From JANELJ01 sp024511395 (lineage in GTDB: Bacteria > Pseudomonadota > Gammaproteobacteria > GRL18), in the NCBI GenBank assembly GCA_963681975.1, contig OY820613.1, positions 1,674,001 through 1,738,000 of the forward strand: DNA of 64,000 nt, read 5' to 3'. Shown here piece by piece: positions 26,317 through 32,758 of this stretch (position 1 is the first letter of the stretch; every line of letters begins with the position of its first letter). The notes below the pieces were generated by a model. That model was not told the DNA's origin and searched no databases. It was given only the letters and a program-made list of their open reading frames with translations. The translations under genes were made by a program, and so were the position numbers.

Positions 26317-27272
26317 TCCTCCCAGTGGTCACCGAAGACATCAGCGGCAATACGGTGAATGGCTTCACGTTGCTCCAACTCAGCACGAGCCGTCAAAGAC
26401 CGAACCAGTGCATACTCGACTGCGTTAGGAGCGCCTTTAAAAGCAAGTGTTAACTTTGCCCAGCGCACCAAGGTCCGAGTAGACATGGTGATACTTAGCT
26501 CTGCACCGCCATCCGCGCCCCCAATAAAAAGACGACGAATGTCACCAGCAACCTTCACCATTTTTTGGCGAAAGACTTCTGGCAAGCCCGGCGCAACGTT
26601 CTCCAGAATGGCTTCCTCTACAGTAGGCTCTGCATAGGTCGCTTCGATGATTCTAAAGCGATCAAGAAAAGCCAAATTCTGTTGGAGCACACCTTGATAC
26701 AAGCCCGTTTGGTCACCGCTGCCCGCACTGTTGCCGGTTGCGATAAAACGAAACTTGGTATGTGGCATGATGATCTCTCCGCCATTTTGTGCGATGACCA
26801 ACGGGGCACCTTCCAAAATGTCATTGAGCCCAGCCAGTTCAGCAGGCTCAGCAAGATCCATTTCATTAATGATCAGCAAATGGCCATGCTTGACAGCCAG
26901 TGCCAACGGTCCATACACAAAGGTCATGTTGCCATTAACCAGCGTGTGGTGGCCGATAAGATCGGACAACTCCAATCGACCGTGCGCAGTAATTTGCTGA
27001 ACAGGCCAATTCAATCGAGAAGCAACTTGGCAAATTAGCGAGGTCTTCCCGCATCCAGTGGGGCCTGTAATATACAAACCGTCACCGTCTGGGTTAGACA
27101 AGAACGCCAATACGTCACGTAAGTCTTCTTTTCTAAAAACATACTCGTCCTTGCGAACGGGAATGTTTGGATGGGTAGTGTCGGCACCAAATCCTTCCAG
27201 AACGAAAGCATCAGGAGCCGGGACATTAAACGCTTGATTCACTTGAACCAAAAATGGGGATTGTTCAGTCAT
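26313..27272 (-). CDS. cobS: CobS-like MoxR-family AAA+ ATPase
   Basis: I choose ATG 27272 (MTEQSPFLVQVNQAF…), which sits directly after a leader hairpin containing the GAGG ribosome site; a longer in-frame start at 27389 would run through the leader. About 319 aa. Walker A GPTGCGKTSLI, Walker B LLIINEMDLAEP and sensor region FIATGNSAGSGD are present. It is named for similarity to the cobaltochelatase CobS subunit, but in SXT-type ICEs it is not linked to cobalamin. With the vWA, DUF3150 and WGR proteins it forms a conserved ATPase module of unknown target. Confidence 0.9.
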   Translation of the reverse strand: MTEQSPFLVQVNQAFNVPAPDAFVLEGFGADTTHPNIPVRKDEYVFRKEDLRDVLAFLSNPDGDGLYITGPTGCGKTSLICQVASRLNWPVQQITAHGRLELSDLIGHHTLVNGNMTFVYGPLALAVKHGHLLIINEMDLAEPAELAGLNDILEGAPLVIAQNGGEIIMPHTKFRFIATGNSAGSGDQTGLYQGVLQQNLAFLDRFRIIEATYAEPTVEEAILENVAPGLPEVFRQKMVKVAGDIRRLFIGGADGGAELSITMSTRTLVRWAKLTLAFKGAPNAVEYALVRSLTARAELEQREAIHRIAADVFGDHWED

Positions 27273-27337
27273 GGTAAACCTCATCAGTTTTGACGAGGCC
27301 CCATGCCCCAACAGGGAATGAAGTCCCCGTCGGGTGG
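27273..27337 (-). promoter_or_regulatory. two-hairpin leader of cobS, SD sequestered
   Basis: Hairpin A: 11-bp arms 27307-27317 and 27324-27334 with two G-U pairs. Hairpin B: CCTCATC (27279-27285) with GACGAGG (27292-27298), covering the GAGG ribosome site. Confidence 0.8.
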
Positions 27338-27481
27338 TGTGTTGATTGTGGTATGGCTGTGTATATAAGAGTTCAGCTCGCTCTATCATTCGTACCCAGC
27401 ATTGGCTACGAGTGAAACTGCTTTCTGATGCACTCGATGTAAGCGCATGAGAAAGGAGCCGAAATCGGCTCCAAGTGAACG

Positions 27482-28498
27482 TTAAAAGTAAAATGAGCTC
27501 GGCGAGTCACCTGGCAGAACCAAGTTCTCTTGCTCAAGGCTGATTTTGATTGGTGTTTCAACTGGCTGCTCTGGCTTATTGGTGCTAATGCGCAACCGCT
27601 CTTGTGGCGCTTTTCGGTAAGCGGCTAAAACCTGTTCATCCAGCTCGCCTAACTTATCGGTGGCCAATTGCTTATAGTCCACCGTGCCTGCCATCATGTA
27701 GCGGCTGAGTTTGACCCCAGCATAGTCGGCATGAGCGTAGTTACCCATCATAGCGACCAATTTTGACTGAGCTTCTCGCATTTCCTCTTTCAAAGATTTA
27801 ATGTGATTTTCCAGTCGGACCACTTCGGCATGTGCTGAGCAATACTGTCGAGACAGCGATGTCCAACGGTATTGGGCTTCACCCTTGGGAACAAAACAAT
27901 CTTGCTCAGGGCATTTTGGCGGTTCTTTTTTAGTTTGAACTAACTCCCAAAACTGAAGCGCCGTTTCTTGCAATTCAGTTAAGAACAATGCGTCTCGTTG
28001 TATTTCAAACTCAATCAGTTGATCCTCAAAATAGAAAACCAACCAACCTCGCGTGCTATTGGCGACCAGTATTTGATGCTGTACTTGTACCCAATACAAC
28101 TGGTACGCCTCGCTTTGTTCTCGGTGAGCTTGCACATCCTCAAAAACTGACTGGCAAGGACATTTCAGTTCAACGGGTTCGCCCGCATCGTTGATGCCAT
28201 CAAAGCTGGCTCGAAAGATTGCGTTATGATCGGCTTCTGCACATAACGGCAGAAGAAAGTCATTATGCGCATTCTCAAATGCTCGCCTTGCTTGAGGCTC
28301 CAACCGTATACCGCGAAGCACATTTGGATTATTCGACAGGTCTTCCGGTAATACGAATCCGGTTTTTTCTGCCCATAATCGCCAAGGTGTTTTGTAGGGT
28401 GAACGCCTCATAATAATTGGGGCTTCAGATGCCGTAACCCCTGCAATGCGCCACTGGTGCCATGCAGGAGTACGTTGTGATAGGTCGATAACCTTCAT
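27482..28498 (-). CDS. exo: YqaJ-type recombination exonuclease Exo
   Basis: 338 codons, the length I recall for SXT Exo. A lambda-Exo/YqaJ nuclease that resects double-stranded DNA 5'-3' and loads Bet. Visible motifs: TPAWHQWRIAGVTASEAP near the N-terminus, GIRLEPQARRAFE, catalytic ASFDGIND, ELKCP (ExK) and YWVQVQHQ. It follows bet and a small membrane gene; the three form the ICE's own homologous-recombination unit, which in SXT creates hybrid ICEs. Start ATG 28498 is behind AGGAGG in a leader hairpin. Confidence 0.93.
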   Translation of the reverse strand: MKVIDLSQRTPAWHQWRIAGVTASEAPIIMRRSPYKTPWRLWAEKTGFVLPEDLSNNPNVLRGIRLEPQARRAFENAHNDFLLPLCAEADHNAIFRASFDGINDAGEPVELKCPCQSVFEDVQAHREQSEAYQLYWVQVQHQILVANSTRGWLVFYFEDQLIEFEIQRDALFLTELQETALQFWELVQTKKEPPKCPEQDCFVPKGEAQYRWTSLSRQYCSAHAEVVRLENHIKSLKEEMREAQSKLVAMMGNYAHADYAGVKLSRYMMAGTVDYKQLATDKLGELDEQVLAAYRKAPQERLRISTNKPEQPVETPIKISLEQENLVLPGDSPSSFYF

Positions 28499-28552
28499 AT
28501 TGCCTCCTTTGAGGGGAGACTCCCCTGAAGGAGAGAACTCCCCTTCAGGGTT
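28499..28552 (-). promoter_or_regulatory. two-hairpin leader of exo, SD sequestered
   Basis: Hairpin A: 12-bp arms 28523-28534 and 28539-28550 (one G-U). Hairpin B: CCTC (28503-28506) with GAGG (28511-28514), or an alternative CTCC/GGAG pairing (28504-28507/28515-28518); either occludes AGGAGG. Confidence 0.75.
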
Positions 28553-28558
28553 AAGTGG

Positions 28559-28702
28559 TTACTTTGCAGCTTGTGCTAACGCTGTTTGGTGCTGAACAAC
28601 ACTTGCTTGAACCGAATCAATTGCCGCTTTACCGGCTTGAATCGAACCTACGACAAGGGCAACAACCAATAGCAAGCGAAAAAGTGAGGCTGATTTAGTC
28701 AT
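28559..28702 (-). CDS. small membrane/secreted protein (47 aa)
   Basis: A short ORF starting MTKSASLFRLLLVVALVVGS: a basic N-terminus, one hydrophobic segment of about 16 residues, then a polar Gln/Ala-rich tail (SVQASVVQHQTALAQAAK). This is either a single-pass membrane protein or a small exported peptide. Its start lies immediately after a strong 10-bp hairpin that contains the GGAG ribosome site. That gene-specific leader, with an upstream 11-bp hairpin, argues that it is a real gene. It lies between bet and exo. Function unknown. Confidence 0.7.
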   Translation of the reverse strand: MTKSASLFRLLLVVALVVGSIQAGKAAIDSVQASVVQHQTALAQAAK

Positions 28703-28761
28703 GGAAGATCTCCAAAAAAAGACGAGACCTTCCCCCTGACGGGAGAATAATCCCGCCAGGG
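28703..28761 (-). promoter_or_regulatory. two-hairpin leader of the 47-aa gene, SD sequestered
   Basis: Hairpin A: 11-bp arms 28734-28744 and 28751-28761 (one G-U). Hairpin B: 10-bp arms 28703-28712 and 28724-28733 (one G-U), ending at the base before the start codon. This is the clearest example of the series. Confidence 0.85.
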
Positions 28762-28783
28762 TTAGTAAAATGAATGCGTGGCG

Positions 28784-29602
28784 CTAAGAAGCTAAAGGCT
28801 GTGTGAGCGCTTTGGCTGCTTGTTGCTGTGCATTAAATATTTCTTGTTTCGCAAACGTCAGCTCAACACCTTGAAAATGTTCATTGGCATATTCCAATGC
28901 ACTATTCCATGCGTTTGAAGCTTCCGCCCGCTCGATAAGCTTGTAAACAAGCCCTCGGGTTCGATCATCAACTTGCTCGGGTGAAATCACCGATGGCTCA
29001 ACAACGTGTGTTGCTTGGCCTTCGATAATTCGCTCCGCTTCGTCTTGATCGAAAATTCCCACAAAGCCAAACGCAATGCGGGAACACTGGATCATGGATT
29101 TATGTCTTAGCATTCGCTTAGTGTGCGTCTGCCATGGACCATCTACCCGGTAAGGGCCATTTTTGCCGTTACCTTCAAAAGGCGGTCGATAGACTTCATC
29201 CAGATACTCAGTGATTTTGACTGGGTGCGAACGGTCGCGCCGGTAGATGATGCATTCCATCCATTCCGGGCATTCTTTCGCGCCATCCAGGGAGACTTTG
29301 TTTTCTGAAGTCTTAAACTCCATGCCATCAAACTGGTCGTGTTGATTAATGATGCGAGACCATCCATCGACACCTACCACTGGAATAATTCCAGCTTGTT
29401 TATCAGGGAACGCAAAAATCTCTTTGGTGAAAGGGTTCAAGCCGTACTGGTCTGCAACTACCAAGAGCGCCATCATCTGCTCATTGGTCGGTGCACTACC
29501 GTCACGTTGCTTGAATGCTGTTGCTTTTAGGGTATCTAACAACTTGTTTGGATCGACACTAAAGCGCTCAGCAAAGCGTTGGATTAGCTTTGGTTTTTCC
29601 AT
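28784..29602 (-). CDS. bet: Bet/RecT-type single-strand annealing recombinase
   Basis: I choose ATG 29602 (MEKPKLIQRFAERF…), giving 272 aa, the length I recall for SXT Bet; the in-frame TTG at 29617 lies within the leader. RecT/Beta family features: ATAFKQRDGSAPTNEQMMAL, YGLNPFTKEIFAFPDK, VDGWSRIINQH and RMLRHKSMIQCSRIAFGFVGI. It anneals complementary single strands produced by Exo. It forms the recombination unit with Exo and the (broken) ssb. The GGAG ribosome site lies in leader hairpin B. Confidence 0.93.
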   Translation of the reverse strand: MEKPKLIQRFAERFSVDPNKLLDTLKATAFKQRDGSAPTNEQMMALLVVADQYGLNPFTKEIFAFPDKQAGIIPVVGVDGWSRIINQHDQFDGMEFKTSENKVSLDGAKECPEWMECIIYRRDRSHPVKITEYLDEVYRPPFEGNGKNGPYRVDGPWQTHTKRMLRHKSMIQCSRIAFGFVGIFDQDEAERIIEGQATHVVEPSVISPEQVDDRTRGLVYKLIERAEASNAWNSALEYANEHFQGVELTFAKQEIFNAQQQAAKALTQPLAS

Positions 29603-29656
29603 TGTGGACTCCGACAATCAAAGTGGGAGTCTGCCCCTGACGGGAAAGTACTCCCG
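29603..29656 (-). promoter_or_regulatory. two-hairpin leader of bet, SD sequestered
   Basis: Hairpin A: CGGGA (29641-29645) with TCCCG (29652-29656). Hairpin B: GACTCC (29607-29612) with GGAGTC (29626-29631), covering the minus-strand GGAG. Confidence 0.7.
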
Positions 29657-29681
29657 GCTGGATTAAAGCGTTTTTGCTCGG

Positions 29682-30100
29682 TTAAAAATCTGGTTCAGGA
29701 TAAGTTTGTGCCCAATTAGCTTGGGAGCTCGCATCATCCGCCGGTGATGGCTCAGATGCTTTGTTCACACTATCAAGAAGCAGAAACTCGTCCGCGTCCA
29801 CTTCGGTCAATCGATGCTTAGTGCCATCTTTCTCCATGATCGCGTGCGCTGAGGCCCTTGAACAAAAAGCTTCGCTCCTTTTTGGATCAAATCTTTTGCT
29901 CTTAGCCCTAACTTAAATCCACCACGATCTCGAAAAACAACCCGATGCCATTCCGTATGCTCTTTGAGCTCATTGGATTGACGGTCGCGCCATTTCTCAG
30001 AAGTGGCCAGCGAAATGCTGGTCACCAAATCACCTGATGGATAGGCTCGCGTCTCTGGCTCAGCGCCAACGTAGCCTATGAGTGTTACTTGGTTTTTCAT
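29682..30100 (-). pseudogene. ssb: single-strand DNA-binding protein gene with a 1-nt frameshift
   Basis: The frame starts at ATG 30100 (MKNQVTLIGYVGAEPETRAYP…) with an OB-fold typical of SSB, but after VQGPQRTRSW it shifts at about 29833-29834 and stops at 29807. Adding one base there gives …SWEKDGTKHRLTEVDADEF… and restores the frame to the TAA at 29682: 139 aa with the acidic ending YPEPDF, close to the conserved SSB tail (DDxxPF-like). Either a real loss of the C-terminal half or a sequencing error. It is coupled closely to the upstream 108-aa gene, with AGGAGA before the start. Confidence 0.85.
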
Positions 30101-30115
30101 GATGTTCTCCTCGTC

Positions 30116-30442
30116 TTAGTTGAACTCTGTGCACACAGTCGCTTCTACCCGGCTGGGCAAAGAAGACTGACGACGCAGATAGGTTGGTATTTCGAGTAAA
30201 GCCATGTCGTACTGATGTGGCTCTTTGTAAAACGCAGATGTCAAACGGGGCATACCAGGAGCTTTAGGCACTGCCATTGGACGACGTTTTGGTGTTGGTG
30301 TGAGCAATCGCTTGATTTGAGTAAGTACAAATCGAAACGGGCGCACGCATTGACGAGCAAGCAATCGCAAAAGCGACCAGCTCAGTTTTGCAAGCAACAT
30401 AATGCCTGCGATTTGGATAATAAATCCGAAGATATATTCCAT
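30116..30442 (-). CDS. small membrane protein at head of the recombination module
   Basis: 108 codons. An N-terminal hydrophobic helix (MEYIFGFIIQIAGIMLLAKL) is followed by a strongly basic segment (RQCVRPFRFVLTQIKRLLTPTPKRR), so it is probably a single-pass inner-membrane protein with a cytosolic tail. It is the first gene of the ssb-bet-exo operon. I do not recognise a family. Its start is behind a leader hairpin that buries AAGGAG in an 11-bp perfect stem. Confidence 0.75.
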   Translation of the reverse strand: MEYIFGFIIQIAGIMLLAKLSWSLLRLLARQCVRPFRFVLTQIKRLLTPTPKRRPMAVPKAPGMPRLTSAFYKEPHQYDMALLEIPTYLRRQSSLPSRVEATVCTEFN

Positions 30443-30503
30443 TGGTGACTCCTTAATTTGGTTGTGAAGGAGTCACCCCCAACTGGGGAAAACTCCCCCA
30501 GTT
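30443..30503 (-). promoter_or_regulatory. two-hairpin leader of the 108-aa gene, SD sequestered
   Basis: Hairpin A: AACTGGGG (30481-30488) with CCCCAGTT (30496-30503). Hairpin B: perfect 11-bp arms 30444-30454 and 30467-30477, containing the AAGGAG site 8 nt before the start codon. Confidence 0.85.
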
Positions 30504-30809
30504 AGGTGGTGAAAAGGCGAACCGCAAGGCACGCATGGTTGAGCATGTAAAAACATGCAGGCTATTTGTTTAAGGAGGCTAGCTACCTCTTAGTACCACT
30601 GAGAAAACTCAGCGGCGGGCTTCCTTTGAGCTCATGCTCTCAGGCGCAGATATCACTGAAGCAGATCAGCAATATTTGATAGTCAGTGTAACCGTCTTAT
30701 CCAGACAGGATAGTTAGAAAGATGCTCAATTCTTCCACCTAGCTGAAAGGCCATTACCTCACAGAGGATTAGGCTAGGGACTGATTATTGTCATATCAGG
30801 AGCAAACTT
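30504..30809. promoter_or_regulatory. divergent promoter region between the recombination module and the DUF1845 gene
   Basis: About 300 bp without a gene. It must hold the promoters of both divergent units. Visible small dyads include GCATGTAAAAACATGC and CTGAGAAAACTCAG. I cannot assign -35/-10 boxes or a SetCD-type activator site with confidence. The DUF1845 ribosome site CAGGAGC precedes ATG 30810. Confidence 0.5.
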
Positions 30810-31412
30810 ATGGCCCAAGCAAAACCCAATTACTCGAAACCCATCTTTGAACAATTATTCACAATTAATAGCTTACAGGCGCAACGTGTCGTTGACCGTG
30901 TTTTTAGACGGACGGTCAGTGCGCTTTACGGAATCGATGTCATCCTGCGCATCATTGGCGATGAGAACGAAATTGATGAAGTGGAACAAATCATTAGCCA
31001 GTTGATCGAGGATTGCGCTAAGGCGGTAGACAACGAACAAGCTCGTTTGGACAAATTGATGGAGTCCAACGGCATCGATGAAGTACCTGACTACACCGAC
31101 CCGATTACCTTCAACGCTAAAATCAGCTCGCCTCAGGTTGGCCAGTTTGTCGGCTTAGTGCGCAAACTCGATGCGTTGATGATCTCAATGGACACACTCT
31201 GGTTATCTAGCGTGCTTAGCAACAAGCAACGCGTTGATGGCAACTACGCATGGCAACAGCGCATTATCAAACTGGCTCGACGCATTATTGATATCGAAAT
31301 TCGAGCACGAAAATCAGCCCAAGCTAAGGGTAAAGAAGCAGAAGTTGAACAAGCGGTGCCGTCAACCGATGACGATATCACTGAAGAGGAAACAGATAAC
31401 CCCACCAACTAG
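30810..31412 (+). CDS. DUF1845 family protein (possible transfer regulator)
   Basis: 200 codons. It starts MAQAKPNYSKPIFEQLFTIN, contains the DUF1845 core (AQRVVDRVFRRTVSALYGID… and KISSPQVGQFVGLVRKLDAL) and ends with an acidic tail (DDDITEEETDN). DUF1845 proteins are widespread in ICEs and IncC plasmids. From memory, the IncC transcription activator AcaB belongs to this family, so a regulatory role is plausible here. It is the only plus-strand core gene between traN and ssb and is followed by a strong terminator. Confidence 0.8.
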   Translation: MAQAKPNYSKPIFEQLFTINSLQAQRVVDRVFRRTVSALYGIDVILRIIGDENEIDEVEQIISQLIEDCAKAVDNEQARLDKLMESNGIDEVPDYTDPITFNAKISSPQVGQFVGLVRKLDALMISMDTLWLSSVLSNKQRVDGNYAWQQRIIKLARRIIDIEIRARKSAQAKGKEAEVEQAVPSTDDDITEEETDNPTN

Positions 31413-31433
31413 CCAACCAGGCTCCCATCACAC

Positions 31434-31457
31434 AGCCCCTTTCGAAGGGGCTTTTTC
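31434..31457 (+). terminator. Rho-independent terminator of the DUF1845 gene
   Basis: AGCCCCTT (31434-31441) pairs with AAGGGGCT (31445-31452) around a TCG loop, followed by TTTT. Confidence 0.88.
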
Positions 31458-31504
31458 AAGATACGACTCAAGGCTTGCGCTGCATATAACTATTCAAGCA
31501 TTGG

Positions 31505-32167
31505 TTATACATAATTTTTGTAAGCGTGGTAGTTATCGAGTACTTGATGATAAAGCATGGCCGACTTTTTTCTTGCGGCAGGATGGAAGGCATTGATGAA
31601 GGCAACCCCCTTATTAACATGCACTCGTTCGCTAACTTTTTTAAGCTCAGGGAAGACGTAACGTTTAACTTGATTATATGTACCGCAAAGTACAACAATG
31701 TCAGGGTTAATCAACTCAACTTGCCTTCTAACAAAAGGGGCAAATTCTTTGGCATGGGCGTCAAACGATTTTTGGTCGGTTCGCGCACTTCCCGATGTTT
31801 TCCTTATGTTTATGTATGCAATACTTTTAACTGCATTTTTTTCATTTAATTTAGCATCTCTCAGTGACGGCACAGCCCCATCATATTTTTGAAGTCCGTA
31901 AGCCCAACGCCCCACTCGACGAAGAACCTTTCCTCGCCACCATCCACTTGCCTTCACTTCAATAGCTCTATTAATAGCGTTGACAATATTTTGCTTTGCT
32001 TCATTTGTTTCCTTTAAAACAAACAAAACTTTTTTACCACAACTATCCCAGTCCTCAGTTGAAATCACTCCATCGTAGTTGAAATACCAATCCTTCGGGA
32101 ATGCCTCTTCCCATGCAACCATCAACTTATCAAGACAGTCTATTTCTGAAACATATTTATCATCCAT
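31505..32167 (-). CDS. uracil-DNA-glycosylase-like protein (cargo)
   Basis: 220 codons. Features resemble the uracil-DNA glycosylase superfamily: VLFVLKETNE near the N-terminus, AYINIRKTSG, LINPDIVVLCGTYNQVK and, near the C-terminus, FINAFHPAARKK (the H-P motif region). Canonical UDG catalytic residues are not all recognisable, so substrate specificity is unknown. Proteins of this kind occur in mobile elements and defence islands. It sits in the traN/recombination-module gap, a known cargo hotspot. There is no clear ribosome site before ATG 32167. Confidence 0.6.
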   Translation of the reverse strand: MDDKYVSEIDCLDKLMVAWEEAFPKDWYFNYDGVISTEDWDSCGKKVLFVLKETNEAKQNIVNAINRAIEVKASGWWRGKVLRRVGRWAYGLQKYDGAVPSLRDAKLNEKNAVKSIAYINIRKTSGSARTDQKSFDAHAKEFAPFVRRQVELINPDIVVLCGTYNQVKRYVFPELKKVSERVHVNKGVAFINAFHPAARKKSAMLYHQVLDNYHAYKNYV

Positions 32168-32197
32168 AGGAAAACTCAGGCAGGTTCTTATGAAACA

Positions 32198-32548
32198 TCA
32201 TTTGGATAGATGGGTTCCATTAGGTAGCCATTCAATATTTAAAGTGCCACCACCGAAACGTACAATCCCTTCCTTTTTCGGAAGCTCGTTACATTGACCT
32301 CGGTATTCTATGAAATTATCCAGAAGTTCAAGCAAGTGTAGTTTGAAGCCTGATTCGGTGACCTGATCAAAAATGTCATCTTCAAGAGTCCAAGAAGTTC
32401 CGCTTAGGCGGTCTTCGTCATCTTCCGCACGAAACACTACCTCACCCGACACCTTCACAATGTCAGGGTGTTGTTTTGAAAGCATAGCCAAGCGAGTAGC
32501 TTCAAAGTTTTGATCGAAATTAGGCACTATTAATTTTCCTTTTATCAT
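32198..32548 (-). CDS. hypothetical cargo protein
   Basis: From ATG 32548 the product is about 116 aa (MIKGKLIVPNFDQNFEATRL…); an earlier start at 32668 would add a hydrophobic stretch in a different style and is less likely. It contains VKVSGEVVFRAEDDEDRL, a beta-strand-rich acidic segment, and ends with GGTLNIEWLPNGTHLSK. I do not recognise a family. It shares orientation and hotspot with the uracil-glycosylase-like gene and may form a two-gene unit with it, 30 nt apart. Confidence 0.55.
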   Translation of the reverse strand: MIKGKLIVPNFDQNFEATRLAMLSKQHPDIVKVSGEVVFRAEDDEDRLSGTSWTLEDDIFDQVTESGFKLHLLELLDNFIEYRGQCNELPKKEGIVRFGGGTLNIEWLPNGTHLSK

Positions 32549-32758
32549 AAATTTGATATATGCCAGACTATCAGCTTTTCCTTTTTTGCAGCAGCCTCCT
32601 AAGTCTGAAAATAGTAAAAACTCAGAGTAAATTGCGTACACGCTGAACAGAAAGTATAAAAGACACAAAGTGCCAAATTGGTTACCTTAAGGCTCATTTT
32701 GCTCATTAAAGTAACCAAAATGGAACATTATTGGCTCAGCCATTTTAGAAGGACGTGC

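Noticed and set aside
26313..27389. Longer CobS reading frame starting at 27389
   Set aside because: It would translate through both leader hairpins, and its first 39 residues look like non-coding sequence; ATG 27272 has a proper ribosome site.
29603..29617. TTG start for bet (and likewise TTG for radC and traU)
   Set aside because: In bet and radC the TTG lies in the structured leader, and in all three a nearby ATG has correctly spaced GGAG; for bet the ATG gives the expected 272 aa.
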